Shown here piece after piece: positions 1 through 9,309 of a stretch of 64,000 bases of DNA. Within the stretch, counting starts at the first letter, position 1; every line of letters starts with the position of its first letter. The position numbers and the translations under genes were made by a program. The notes beneath the pieces were generated by a model that saw only the letters and a program-made list of their open reading frames with translations, ran no database searches and was not told the DNA's origin. Source of the DNA: Opitutales bacterium (lineage in GTDB: Bacteria; Verrucomicrobiota; Verrucomicrobiia; Opitutales; Oceanipulchritudinaceae); assembly GCA_016932335.1 (NCBI GenBank), contig JAFGCZ010000006.1, forward strand, positions 294,291-358,290, written 5' to 3'.

Positions 1-1
1 T

Positions 2-1768
2 GTTGCGTTTATGGGTGGGATTGTCGGTCGTTTCTTCAGCTCTTTCGGTGTGGTTGTCGTTGTTGGGGTACTCATCTCCTGGTTTGTTTCCCTTTCCATG
101 ACTCCTATGATGTGTTCGCGCTACCTCACGATCAGCGAGAAGCACGGAAAGCTTTATAATTCCATCGAAGCCTTCCTTGCCGGTATGGAGAAAATTTATG
201 CCCGCTTTATTGAAAGAGCCATTCGTTTTCGCTGGTTGGTTATTCTTTTGGCTGTCGTCAGCCTCTTCCCCGGCGCTTTCTTTATGAAGCACATTGGAAC
301 GGAATTTATTCCTATGGAAGACGTCGGTGTTTTTACCATCAATTACAAAACACCGCTCGGTTCTTCAATCGACTACACTTCTGCAAAACTGCAGGAGGTT
401 GCCAAGGTTCTTGAACAGGACTCTGCCGTTTCCAGCTATCTGGCTATGATCGGGGAGGGCGATACCGGTCGTACCAACGAGGGCTACTTTGATGTCAACC
501 TGCTTCCCAGAACAGAACGCAAAGAGCACCAGAACGAGATTATTCAGCGAATTCAGGCACAGTTGAACGCAATTCCCGGTATGGAGGCATTCGTTTCCGA
601 AAAGGACAGCTTTGGCTCCGGCCGTGGGGAACCGGTTCAGTTCTGTGTGCGTGGCCCGTCTATCAATACCGTGGCGGAAATTGCCGATACCATTGAAACG
701 CGCCTCCGTTCTTCCGGTGTTATGTCTTCCGTGGATATGACTCTGGACATGGACATGCCGCAGACCATTCTCCAAATCGACCGAGATCGGGCGGCGGAGA
801 TTGGCCTTACCGCTCAGGAGGTGGCTATGTCTGCCAACATTCTTGGTGGAGGCTACGATGTCGCCCGTTATAATGACGATCCGGGCGATGGTGAACGCTA
901 CGATATCCGTATCAAAGCCAGGGATGGTCAGATTGATAAACCCATTGATTTGTCCTCCATTTACCTGCGCGCCAAAGACGGAAGCATGGTTCGCCTCGAT
1001 ACTATCGCAGAGTTTGTTCAGGAAATTGGGCCGGCATCCATTCCTCGTTACGACTTGCAGTACGCCGCTAATTTTTACTGTCAGCCATTCGTGGCAGAAG
1101 GTGAATCTCGAAAACTCATTGAGCAGATATGTGACGATGTGCTCCCTATGGGCTACAGTCTTTCCTATATGGGCCGTTCCAACGAAATGTCCAAAACAGT
1201 TAATTACATGATCACTACCTTCATTCTGGCCACGGTGCTGCTCTACATGGTGCTGGCCAGTCAGTTCAACAGCTTTGTTCAGCCCCTCATCATCATGGTG
1301 GCTCAGCCTTTGGCTATTGTCGGTGCGCTGGGGGGGCTTTTCTTCTTTGGACATACTTTAAATCTCTATTCTATGATTGGAATTATCCTGCTCATCGGGT
1401 TGGTGGCCAAAAACTCCATTCTCTTGGTAGACTTTACCAACCAGAAACGCAGAGAAGGCATGAAAATTTCCGAGGCACTGGTTAACGCTTGCCCGTTACG
1501 CATGCGTCCGGTGCTCATGACATCGCTGACCGTTATTCTGACGATGCTTCCGGCCGCCCTGGGAATCGGTGCCGGTGCCGATAGTAACGGACCACTGGCT
1601 GCCTGTATCATAGGCGGTATGATCTGGTCTACCGTTCTGACCCTCGTCGTTATCCCTTCTGTTTACTCCGTTGTCGAAGGCTGGCTTTCACGCCACACTC
1701 ACAAAAGTGTGCTTCAGGAACAGCTCGAAGAATGGGAACGCAGACATCCTGTTGCCAATCAGTACTAA
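2..1768 (+). CDS. RND efflux pump inner-membrane subunit (HAE1/AcrB type), 5' end outside window
   Basis: This is the C-terminal half of a proton-driven multidrug or hydrophobe exporter of the RND superfamily; the reading frame is open to the first base, so the start lies upstream. Family members have about 1030 residues, so some 440 are missing. Visible parts are a helix at the left edge, the helix RWLVILLAVVSLFPGAFF, a large periplasmic porter/docking region, and the final helices with the RND motif GLVAKNSILLVDF followed by PLRMRPVLMTSLT. The TolC-type gene starts 12 nt after the stop, so pump and outer-membrane channel are probably co-transcribed; the periplasmic adaptor is probably upstream of the window. 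Substrate cannot be told. Confidence 0.93.
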   Translation, partial: VAFMGGIVGRFFSSFGVVVVVGVLISWFVSLSMTPMMCSRYLTISEKHGKLYNSIEAFLAGMEKIYARFIERAIRFRWLVILLAVVSLFPGAFFMKHIGTEFIPMEDVGVFTINYKTPLGSSIDYTSAKLQEVAKVLEQDSAVSSYLAMIGEGDTGRTNEGYFDVNLLPRTERKEHQNEIIQRIQAQLNAIPGMEAFVSEKDSFGSGRGEPVQFCVRGPSINTVAEIADTIETRLRSSGVMSSVDMTLDMDMPQTILQIDRDRAAEIGLTAQEVAMSANILGGGYDVARYNDDPGDGERYDIRIKARDGQIDKPIDLSSIYLRAKDGSMVRLDTIAEFVQEIGPASIPRYDLQYAANFYCQPFVAEGESRKLIEQICDDVLPMGYSLSYMGRSNEMSKTVNYMITTFILATVLLYMVLASQFNSFVQPLIIMVAQPLAIVGALGGLFFFGHTLNLYSMIGIILLIGLVAKNSILLVDFTNQKRREGMKISEALVNACPLRMRPVLMTSLTVILTMLPAALGIGAGADSNGPLAACIIGGMIWSTVLTLVVIPSVYSVVEGWLSRHTHKSVLQEQLEEWERRHPVANQY

Positions 1769-1780
1769 AAGGTTTTGTTC

Positions 1781-3109
1781 ATGAAAACGCATCAATTTAA
1801 AGGTATTTGTGCCGGACTTTTTCTCTCTGCAGTTTCCCTGCACGGAGAAAACCTCATGGATGTTTTCCATCTGGCGGAGCAGAATAACTCCGACTACGAG
1901 GCGGTTAAATACCGTTTCGAGGCCCAGCAGGAGACCCTCAACATTGGCCGTGCGGCATTACTTCCACAGGTTTCCGCTTCTGCCAACTGGAATTGGAATT
2001 CCGACGAATTAACCTTTACCGACGGAGGCGATCAGACTCAGGGAATGGCTGGTGAGCATGGTTACGACACCAAATCGCTCAGCCTCACCCTGCGTCAGCC
2101 GTTATTCAACTGGTATGCCCTGCGCCGTTACCAGCGGGCGAAAACAGAAGTTTTGCAATCGGCATTACAGTTTGAAAGTGCCCACCAGCAGCTTATTCTC
2201 CAGTCGGCATCCGCTTACTTGAATATTCTTCTGGCCAGAGAATCCAAAGATACTGCAGTTGCCGAAAAAGAAGCGCTGGAGGAGTATTTCAATCGTGTTA
2301 GTAAATCGTACGATGCCGGATTGGCCGATGTCACTACATTGAATGAAGCCCGTGCCCGCAACGATTTGGCAACCTCTTCGCTCATTGCCGCAGAAAACGA
2401 CCTTGTTGTGGCCGAGTATGCCATGGAGCGCCTTATCGGTCAGCAGTTGACGGACCTCGATTCCCTTAGCCGTGAGATTAACCTCCAGTTGCCCGATCCC
2501 CAGGATCGCCAGTACTGGATTGATGCCGCTATGCAGGGCAACATCGCCTTCAAAGCAGCCGAGCTGGGGGTGGATATTGCCCGTTACCAGGTGGGCGAAG
2601 CAGAAGGTAACCGCTATCCTACGGTAGACCTCGTCGCCAACCAATACTGGTCTGAAGACGATACCATGCACCGCCCTGTGGACCTCGATAACCAATTTTT
2701 CGGCCTTCAGGTGTCTGTTCCGCTCTTTACCGGCGGTTTGCTTACCTCTCAGGCCCGCAGTGCCCAGTCGATGCTTTCTGCGGCCCGCGCCGATCGCGAG
2801 ACTGCCCGCCGCACCGCCATTTACGATACCACCAGCGCATTTACCAATGTGCTCCGTTATGAATCATCCTGCCGGGCTGCCCGTCAGGCTGTAGTCTCCA
2901 CCCAAAGTGCTTTGGAGGCGACCACCGTTGCGGTGGAAAACGGATTGCGCACGCCTTTGGACCAGTTGGATGCGTTGACTCAGCACTATACCGCCCTGCG
3001 TAGCGAGAGCAACGCCCGCTACGCCTACCTTCTGGCCCGCCTGCAGCTACGCTACGCCATCGGCGATTTGCGCGAGGCGGACCTCATGGAGATTCAAAAC
3101 CTTCAATAG
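1781..3109 (+). CDS. TolC-family outer membrane efflux protein
   Basis: Outer-membrane factor of a tripartite efflux system, forming the exit duct for the RND pump encoded immediately upstream. The protein has 442 residues, close to the family norm. It begins with a basic-hydrophobic signal peptide (MKTHQFKGICAGLFLSAVSLHG). Two long coiled-coil alpha-hairpin repeats follow, typical of OEP domains, for example around LILQSASAYLNILLARE and TAIYDTTSAFTNVLR. The strand segment FFGLQVSVPLFTGG is the classic OEP signature. The ATG at 1781 is preferred over an in-frame TTG at 1775, because AAAGG lies just upstream and the signal peptide then starts correctly. A strong terminator follows. Confidence 0.93.
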   Translation: MKTHQFKGICAGLFLSAVSLHGENLMDVFHLAEQNNSDYEAVKYRFEAQQETLNIGRAALLPQVSASANWNWNSDELTFTDGGDQTQGMAGEHGYDTKSLSLTLRQPLFNWYALRRYQRAKTEVLQSALQFESAHQQLILQSASAYLNILLARESKDTAVAEKEALEEYFNRVSKSYDAGLADVTTLNEARARNDLATSSLIAAENDLVVAEYAMERLIGQQLTDLDSLSREINLQLPDPQDRQYWIDAAMQGNIAFKAAELGVDIARYQVGEAEGNRYPTVDLVANQYWSEDDTMHRPVDLDNQFFGLQVSVPLFTGGLLTSQARSAQSMLSAARADRETARRTAIYDTTSAFTNVLRYESSCRAARQAVVSTQSALEATTVAVENGLRTPLDQLDALTQHYTALRSESNARYAYLLARLQLRYAIGDLREADLMEIQNLQ

Positions 3110-3120
3110 ACTTTCCGTAC

Positions 3121-3140
3121 GGTTCTCAGGAGAGAGAACC
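3121..3140. repeat. Inverted repeat after the TolC-type gene
   Basis: GGTTCTC and GAGAACC flank a 6-nt loop, 11 nt after the stop codon. It may be an RNA-processing or stabilising hairpin ahead of the true terminator; there is no T-run. Confidence 0.5.
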
Positions 3141-3171
3141 TGTATTAGGTACAAGACAGCAGCATAGATAA

Positions 3172-3206
3172 GGCCGGGGAGATTGCAGCTCCCCGGCCGT
3201 TTTCTT
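3172..3206 (+). terminator. Rho-independent terminator of the efflux operon
   Basis: A perfect 10-bp stem GGCCGGGGAG / CTCCCCGGCC with a 7-nt loop is followed by GTTTTCTT. It separates the efflux operon from the convergent aroC. Confidence 0.85.
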
Positions 3207-3228
3207 GGTAAAATTTCAGGATTTTGAT

Positions 3229-4326
3229 TTATTGCTGAAACTCAAAACAGCGGTTTTGTGCGTGCTGACGCATCCAGTGGTCAACCAGTACCAGAGACGT
3301 CATCGCCTCAACAATAGGCACCGCTCGCGGCAGCACACAGGGATCGTGCCTGCCTTTGCCGATAACGCTTGCAGGATTGCCACTGAGGTCCACCGTGCTT
3401 TGTTCCTTTAAAATGGTTGCTGTTGGCTTAAAGGCGATGCGGAAGGTGAGTTCCTCACCGCTGGTAATACCGCCCAGTGTGCCACCGGCATAATTGCTCT
3501 TCGTGCGGATTATCCCATCGCGAATTTCAAACAGGTCATTGTGTTCGCTGCCCTTCAGTAACGTGCCTTCAAAGCCGCTCCCTACGGTAAAGCCTTTGGC
3601 GGCTGGGATGCTCAGCATGGCCTTTCCCAAATCTGCCTCAATCCGGTCGAAGATCGGTTCTCCCAGTCCCGCCGGGCATCCGCTCACATGGCAGCGGATT
3701 ACTCCGCCCACACTGTCGCCGTCCTTGCGCACCGCATCAATCAAGTCATACATCTGCTGCGCATAGTCGGCATCGGGGCAACGCACTGCATTAGCTTCCA
3801 CCGCTTCTTCATTTGGCGCGCTGCTCAATTCAGGCATACGGATTCCGTGGATGCTTTCCACGTAGGCCACAATGCGGATGGGCGTGGCCAGTGTCAAAAT
3901 CTTGCGGGCAATGGCTCCTGCCGCTACGCGGCCGATGGTTTCCCGGGCGCTGGAGCGGCCACCGCCTTCTACAGCCCGCAAGCCGTATTTCATCTGGTAG
4001 CTGTAGTCTGCATGGCTCGGGCGGAATTTATCCCGCATTTCGTCATAAGCCCCGGGTCGCTGATCCTGGTTCACCACATTCATGGCAATCGGAGTTCCCA
4101 GAGTCTTGCCCTGGTACACTCCTGAGAAAAAGCTGACCGTGTCGCTCTCCGCCCGCTGAGTGGTGATTTTGCTCTGACCTGGCTTACGCCGGTCCAATTC
4201 TTTTTGCACATCAGCCTCGCACAGGGGCAACCCTGCAGGACAGCCGTCCACCACTACGCCGACACTGCCGCCGTGGCTTTCGCCCCAGGTGGAGAGAGTA
4301 AAGAGCTTTCCGAATGTACTGGACAT
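3229..4326 (-). CDS. aroC: Chorismate synthase
   Basis: Catalyses the last shikimate-pathway step, 5-enolpyruvylshikimate-3-phosphate to chorismate, using reduced FMN. The 365-residue length is normal. Family signatures are visible: GKLFTLSTWGESHGGSVGVV at the N-terminus (signature 1), GLRAVEGGGRSSARET in the middle with conserved RSSARET, and KGRHDPCVLPRAVPI near the C-terminus. The ATG start leaves the conserved N-terminus MSSTFGKLF intact. It lies 62 nt downstream of cysS on the same strand and could share its transcript. An aromatic-pathway partner, trpA, is elsewhere in the window. Confidence 0.97.
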   Translation of the reverse strand: MSSTFGKLFTLSTWGESHGGSVGVVVDGCPAGLPLCEADVQKELDRRKPGQSKITTQRAESDTVSFFSGVYQGKTLGTPIAMNVVNQDQRPGAYDEMRDKFRPSHADYSYQMKYGLRAVEGGGRSSARETIGRVAAGAIARKILTLATPIRIVAYVESIHGIRMPELSSAPNEEAVEANAVRCPDADYAQQMYDLIDAVRKDGDSVGGVIRCHVSGCPAGLGEPIFDRIEADLGKAMLSIPAAKGFTVGSGFEGTLLKGSEHNDLFEIRDGIIRTKSNYAGGTLGGITSGEELTFRIAFKPTATILKEQSTVDLSGNPASVIGKGRHDPCVLPRAVPIVEAMTSLVLVDHWMRQHAQNRCFEFQQ

Positions 4327-4388
4327 AATTCCCTTAGCTAACCTGCAAACGCATTCTGTTCAAGCTAAAGCATTGCTGCTGTTGGACT

Positions 4389-5822
4389 TCAGCAGGGCTC
4401 AACGCTGTAACCTTCCCTGGTATCGATAATTTTCCAGCCCTTTTCCTGCAACTCCTGCCGCAATGCATCTGCCGTGCCCCAATCTTTGGCCTTTTTCGCC
4501 TCGGAGCGTTTTTCTGCCAGAGCGGCAATATCTGCAGGCACCTCAACCACAGGCTTTGCTTCTTGCTGCTTGCGCAGTGAGGCCACTTCAACTTCCAGCC
4601 CCAGCGCATAAGTTAGTGCGGCAATGGCTTTCAGATCCACTTCCAAGGCTTCAACCTGAGGTTTTGTCTTGGCCAGTTTCTTCAGTGCGGAGAACATCGC
4701 CCCCAGAGCAGCCGGCGTGTTTAGGTCGTTGCTCAATGCCATCCAGGCATTGCTCAAACTACCAAAATCGCTTACGATGCCACCGCGGTAATCGCTGAGT
4801 TCCTTCCCTTCGGGCAGGATTTTTTCCAGCATTTCCGCCAGCTTACCCAAGGCACTGGTCGCCGCATCCAGACCGTTGAAGGTAAAGTTCAACTGCTGCC
4901 GGTAATGCCCGTTGAGGAAGGCCATGCGAATGGCCATTGCCGAGTAGCCCTTATCCAGCAAGTCCTGCAGCACAAAGAAGTTCCCCAGGCTCTTGGACAT
5001 TTTTTTGCCCTCAACCATCAGGTGGGTACTGTGCATCCAGTGGCGGCAAAATTCCTTTCCCGTGGCCGCCTCACTTTGGGCAATTTCATTTTCGTGGTGC
5101 GGGAAGCACAAATCCTCTCCGCCGGCATGTAAATCAAACGTTTCGCCCAGATATTTTATGCTCATGGCCGAGCACTCCAGGTGCCAGCCGGGGCGTCCCT
5201 GCCCCCAGGGGCTTTCCCAGTAATTATCGCCATCCTCTGGCTTGCGAGCTTTCCACAGGGCAAAGTCGGCAACGTTGTCGCGTTCGTATTCATCGGCATC
5301 GTTGGCTCGCCCGGCACTGTTGGTATCCTGCGTGCGCAACTCTTCGGGATCAAAGTGACTCAACTTACCGTAGCAGCAGAAGCTTTTGACCCGGTAGTAG
5401 ACGGATCCGTCGGCTCCCTGGTAGGCATGCCCCTTGTCCATCAGCTTTTGCACGATGTCGATCTGCTCCGGGATGTGTTCTGTGGCCCGCGGTTCCACAT
5501 CGGGAATCAGCAGATTCAGCAAAGCGCAGTCTTCGTGGAACTTTGTCGTCCACTTTTCCGTAAAAGCACTCAGAGTCATTCCCTGTTCCTGAGAGCTGCG
5601 GATGGTTTTGTCATCAACATCAGTAATGTTGCGCACGTAGTAAGGGTTCAGCCCGGCTACTTTGAGCGTGCGGTAAAGAATGTCCGCACGGGTAAAAGTG
5701 ATAAAGTTGCCGATGTGTGCCGGCCCGTACACGGTGGGCCCGCAAACATACATACGGAACTGGTTTCCATCTAAAGGCGTTAATTCAGAGATTTCCCTGC
5801 TGAGGGTATTGAAGAGCTTCAT
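4389..5822 (-). CDS. cysS: Cysteinyl-tRNA synthetase
   Basis: Class I aminoacyl-tRNA synthetase that activates cysteine and charges tRNA-Cys in the cytoplasm. The HIGH signature is seen as PTVYGPAHIGN and the KMSKS loop as GKKMSKSLGNF. Zinc ligands are Cys in MYVCGPTVY, Cys in HLECSAMS and the His of CFPHHENEIAQ. The C-terminal anticodon-binding/DALR part follows. The start was placed at the ATG giving MKLFNTLSRE (477 residues), because this is the conserved beginning of the family; a longer frame upstream adds 16 unconserved residues. No clear ribosome binding site is visible. Confidence 0.97.
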   Translation of the reverse strand: MKLFNTLSREISELTPLDGNQFRMYVCGPTVYGPAHIGNFITFTRADILYRTLKVAGLNPYYVRNITDVDDKTIRSSQEQGMTLSAFTEKWTTKFHEDCALLNLLIPDVEPRATEHIPEQIDIVQKLMDKGHAYQGADGSVYYRVKSFCCYGKLSHFDPEELRTQDTNSAGRANDADEYERDNVADFALWKARKPEDGDNYWESPWGQGRPGWHLECSAMSIKYLGETFDLHAGGEDLCFPHHENEIAQSEAATGKEFCRHWMHSTHLMVEGKKMSKSLGNFFVLQDLLDKGYSAMAIRMAFLNGHYRQQLNFTFNGLDAATSALGKLAEMLEKILPEGKELSDYRGGIVSDFGSLSNAWMALSNDLNTPAALGAMFSALKKLAKTKPQVEALEVDLKAIAALTYALGLEVEVASLRKQQEAKPVVEVPADIAALAEKRSEAKKAKDWGTADALRQELQEKGWKIIDTREGYSVEPC

Positions 5823-5957
5823 AGTCTTAATGCTCAAATAGGTTAGGCAATATTCGGGGGCGAAAAACAACTCGGTGAATTCAATTCACCGGCAACATCG
5901 CTTGAAATTCACGTCAAATGCCTTCATGATGCGGCTAAGTTGGCAAAAGGATCACAT

Positions 5958-7010
5958 ATGTGCAATAAGAATTCCCTTAATCTTCCCCGCCGTCTGCGCC
6001 GCCTGCGGCGCTCTCCGGCAATCCGTTCTCTGGTCGCCGAAACTTCCGTTTCTGTTTCGGACCTCATTCAGCCCATTTTCGTCAAAGAAGATTTAGGGGC
6101 TCCTCAACCGATTGCTTCCATGCCGGGCCAGTTCCGCTGTTCTCTGGAAGATACCGTTACCGAATGCCTCAAGCTCTATCAGGCCGGGATCAGGGGAGTT
6201 GCTCCTTTTCCGAAAATCGACCCCGTCAAAAAAACGCCGGATGGGGCAGATGCCCTTTGCCCGGAGACAATCGTTCTGAGAACCTTTCGGGCCATCAAGC
6301 AAGCCGTTCCCGAATTGCTCATCTTTGCCGATCTGGCGCTGGACCCCTATACCACGCACGGGCACGATGGCATCCTCAACGAGGAAGGGAGTGATGTGCT
6401 CAACGACGAAACCGTGGACGCTCTTTGCCGTATGGCGGTCGCTTCAGCCGCTGCCGGTGCCGATTTTGTCGCTCCCAGCGATATGATGGACGGTCGGGTG
6501 AGAGCCATTCGCGCAGCTTTGGACGAAGCCGGATACACCGGTGTGGGCATTCTTGCCTACAGTGCAAAGTTCAACAGTGCTTATTACGGCCCCTTCCGCG
6601 ATGCGGTAGGCAGTGCCGCTTCTGCGGGGACCACGCTTTTGGGCAAACACACCTACCAGATCGATCCCGCCAACGCACGCCAGGCGGTGGATGATGCCCT
6701 TCTTGATGTTTCCGAAGGCGCTGATATGCTCATGGTCAAACCGGCTGGTCCCTACTTGGATGTGATCCACCGATTGCGTGAAAAAACACTTTTGCCCGTG
6801 GCTGCCTATCAGGTCAGTGGAGAATATGCTCAAATTCACGCTGCGGCGCAATTGGGCTGGCTGGATTACACCCGTACTAGAGACGAATCACTGCTCGCCA
6901 TTAAACGGGCCGGGGCTGATTTTATCCTAACCTATTTTGCCCGTGAGATTGCCCTGAAGTCAGATGAGCCTTCTATTCTCTCTGTAGCTTCGCCTGCCGA
7001 AGGAATATAA
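5958..7010 (+). CDS. hemB: Delta-aminolevulinic acid dehydratase (porphobilinogen synthase)
   Basis: Condenses two 5-aminolevulinate molecules to porphobilinogen in heme/tetrapyrrole synthesis. The two Schiff-base lysines are in LAYSAKFNSAYYGPF (about K204) and DMLMVKPAGPYLD (about K261). The metal-site region reads DLALDPYTTHGHDG, with Asp/Ala in place of the zinc-binding cysteines, so this is the Mg-type rather than the Zn-type enzyme. The N-terminus has the usual RRLRR...SPAIRSLVAET. The start is the ATG at 5958, with AAAAGGA seven nt upstream; an in-frame TTG at 5940 is less likely. The 350-residue length fits the family. Confidence 0.97.
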   Translation: MCNKNSLNLPRRLRRLRRSPAIRSLVAETSVSVSDLIQPIFVKEDLGAPQPIASMPGQFRCSLEDTVTECLKLYQAGIRGVAPFPKIDPVKKTPDGADALCPETIVLRTFRAIKQAVPELLIFADLALDPYTTHGHDGILNEEGSDVLNDETVDALCRMAVASAAAGADFVAPSDMMDGRVRAIRAALDEAGYTGVGILAYSAKFNSAYYGPFRDAVGSAASAGTTLLGKHTYQIDPANARQAVDDALLDVSEGADMLMVKPAGPYLDVIHRLREKTLLPVAAYQVSGEYAQIHAAAQLGWLDYTRTRDESLLAIKRAGADFILTYFAREIALKSDEPSILSVASPAEGI

Positions 7011-7098
7011 TTGCCAGTTGAGCTCTGTTTCTGGTATCTAAGCAGCTCTGCTTTCTCCCTGAACATCTCTGGGTGGTGTTATTGGAATCTATTACGGT

Positions 7099-9309
7099 GT
7101 GAATGCCCCTCTTTACAGCGATTCGGAAATTGAATCGGCATCAAATCCCTTCAGATTTAGGTACCTTTGTATCTATGCCGGGTTTTTGTTGCTCATCATC
7201 TTTTTTATATCACTTCAGCGCATGGGGCGCGAGGGTCGGCCCTTTCCCTCTGGGGCGCAGGAACAGATGGATTACCTGCTCATTCAGGGCGAATCCCTTT
7301 CCATTGATCAAATTGCTTCTGGAGATTACGATAGAGCTTTTCTTCACATAAAAGACCCCAAAAAACGCATCGATTCAGGCAAAGGTGAGCTGTGGCTCCG
7401 TTTGACGTTCCACAACGATGGAGAAGCCAAAGATGTTATCCTTGAGTCCAACAGCAACTACCTGCCCATGATGGATCTCTATGCCCGAAAGGCAGATGGT
7501 TCCTGGCAGCGCTGGCCCGGCGGGCTTTCCGTGGCCCCGGCCTACCGGCAGATTGCTTCGCGCTCTTTTGCCTTTTCTATGACGCTTCCGGCTGACGGTT
7601 CTGTAATCTATTACCTGCATGTGGATCCTTCAGGCGTCTATGCCCCCGAGTTCCTGCTTTGGGATAAACCCTACCAATTTTTCTATGCCAAGCGTGTTGA
7701 GTGGTACTGGATCGGTCTGTTTTTCGGTGCCTTGCTCGCCTTGCTGCTCTACAATCTCTATTCGCTCATCATTCTCTGGCGTAAGGATACGTTCTACTAT
7801 ACGCTCTTCCTCTTCAGCTTTGCCTGCCTCTTTATTATTGGGCAGGACCTCCATGTCTTCATCCTTCAGAATGTTTCGCCCTACATTCGGAACATGACGA
7901 TTATCCTGCTTTACGGAACCACCGCTTACCTCATGGGGCGCTTTACCACGGAATTTCTTGAGCTGAAAAGTGTGCTCCCACGTGTGGCTGCTGTATTACA
8001 GCACTATTTAACTTTTATTCTTGGCGCTTCCCTGATGGTGATGGCAGTGATGACCTTTCAGCAGTCGGGAGGTTTTGGCGATAATCAGGACCTCGCTGTC
8101 CGTGTGCGTCAGCTCTCTCTGAGCATCTATTTTCTTTTCATCCTCATCATAGGTTTTCTGTTGCCTATTGCTGGTGTTCTGGCAGCCCGCAAATCGATAC
8201 GCCAAGCCAAGCTGTTCCTCGTTTCTTTTATCGCGTTCTTCATGGGCATTATGCCTACGCTTTTCTACAACGCCAACTTGCGCGAGGCGGATATTACAGA
8301 CGAGTTCTTCCTCAATATGGGAGCCGGAATTCAACTGGTGCTGCTTTCCATCGGCCTGGCCGATCGTTTTCGACTCATTCGTATGGAAAAGGATAAAGCC
8401 CAGCGACAGGTGCTTGTGGAAACCAAGCGGCATCAGGAGTTGCAGCAGACCTACACCAAACAGTTGGAAATGGAGGTCTCCGAGCGCACGAAAAACCTCA
8501 GTGATAGCTTGTCCAGGATTGAGCAACTCAATGGAAACCTTCAGCGCATTAGCCGGGAAAAAAGCGAGATTCTTGCCGTGGCCTCTCACGATTTGAGGAA
8601 TCCCATCGCCGGTATTCGTGGTCTGGCAACCCTGCTTCGCGATGAGTTGAATAACGGCGTGTTGGATAAAGAAAACGGTGCTGAATTATTGTTGACCATT
8701 GAGGATACCTCCGAGCGTATCCTAGAATTGATTACCAATCTTTTGGATTTGAATCGATTGGAGCAGGAGACCTCTCATTTGGACTGCGAAAAAGAAGACC
8801 TGCGTAACCTAGTAAGCAGCAGTATTGCTGCCCAACGCCGCTTTGCGGAAAGTAAAGATATTATTATTGAGGGAGTTTTTCCAGAGAAGGAGTGCAACGT
8901 AAATGTCGACTGTCTGACCATGATGCAGGCCATCGACAACCTTATCTCCAATGCCATTAAGTATGGACCTCTTGGTTCCAAGATACATGCCTACATTCAG
9001 CTCACAGATAGCGAGTGCACCTTTTCCGTGAAAGACCACGGTGCAGGCATTCCTGAAGAAGAGCAGAACAAACTGTTTCGGAAGTTCAGTAAGCTTTCCT
9101 CTCGCCCGACCAATGGAGAGCACTCCTCCGGTTTGGGGCTGGCAATCGTAAAGCGTATTGTTGATTTACACGGGGGCCACGTTGGATGCCGCAGTGTTCT
9201 TGGGCAGGGATCTACTTTCTACATTACCTTGAAGCGTATCAGTGACGACAAGCCTGAGCTTCAAAATGTAAGCTCGAACGGAGAGGCTGGAAGTCCCTCT
9301 GCATTATAA
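7099..9309 (+). CDS. 7TMR-DISM sensor histidine kinase
   Basis: Membrane sensor kinase of 736 residues. Order: one N-terminal helix (about 24-40), an extracytoplasmic 7TMR-DISM extracellular-2 beta domain with ELWLRLTFHNDG, seven membrane helices (about 205-420), a coiled coil, HisKA with phospho-acceptor His497 in VASHDLRNPIAG, and HATPase_c with N box NLISNAIKYG, G1 DHGAGIPEEE and G2 SSGLGLAIVKRI. DISM extracellular domains are thought to bind carbohydrates. No response regulator is adjacent, so its output partner is unknown. The GTG start has no clear ribosome binding site and is uncertain by some residues. Its last 49 nt overlap the convergent esterase gene. Confidence 0.92.
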   Translation: MNAPLYSDSEIESASNPFRFRYLCIYAGFLLLIIFFISLQRMGREGRPFPSGAQEQMDYLLIQGESLSIDQIASGDYDRAFLHIKDPKKRIDSGKGELWLRLTFHNDGEAKDVILESNSNYLPMMDLYARKADGSWQRWPGGLSVAPAYRQIASRSFAFSMTLPADGSVIYYLHVDPSGVYAPEFLLWDKPYQFFYAKRVEWYWIGLFFGALLALLLYNLYSLIILWRKDTFYYTLFLFSFACLFIIGQDLHVFILQNVSPYIRNMTIILLYGTTAYLMGRFTTEFLELKSVLPRVAAVLQHYLTFILGASLMVMAVMTFQQSGGFGDNQDLAVRVRQLSLSIYFLFILIIGFLLPIAGVLAARKSIRQAKLFLVSFIAFFMGIMPTLFYNANLREADITDEFFLNMGAGIQLVLLSIGLADRFRLIRMEKDKAQRQVLVETKRHQELQQTYTKQLEMEVSERTKNLSDSLSRIEQLNGNLQRISREKSEILAVASHDLRNPIAGIRGLATLLRDELNNGVLDKENGAELLLTIEDTSERILELITNLLDLNRLEQETSHLDCEKEDLRNLVSSSIAAQRRFAESKDIIIEGVFPEKECNVNVDCLTMMQAIDNLISNAIKYGPLGSKIHAYIQLTDSECTFSVKDHGAGIPEEEQNKLFRKFSKLSSRPTNGEHSSGLGLAIVKRIVDLHGGHVGCRSVLGQGSTFYITLKRISDDKPELQNVSSNGEAGSPSAL

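Noticed and set aside
365..1354. 329-codon open frame antisense to the RND transporter
   Set aside because: The plus strand encodes a conserved RND domain across this stretch; the antisense frame has no start context or family match.
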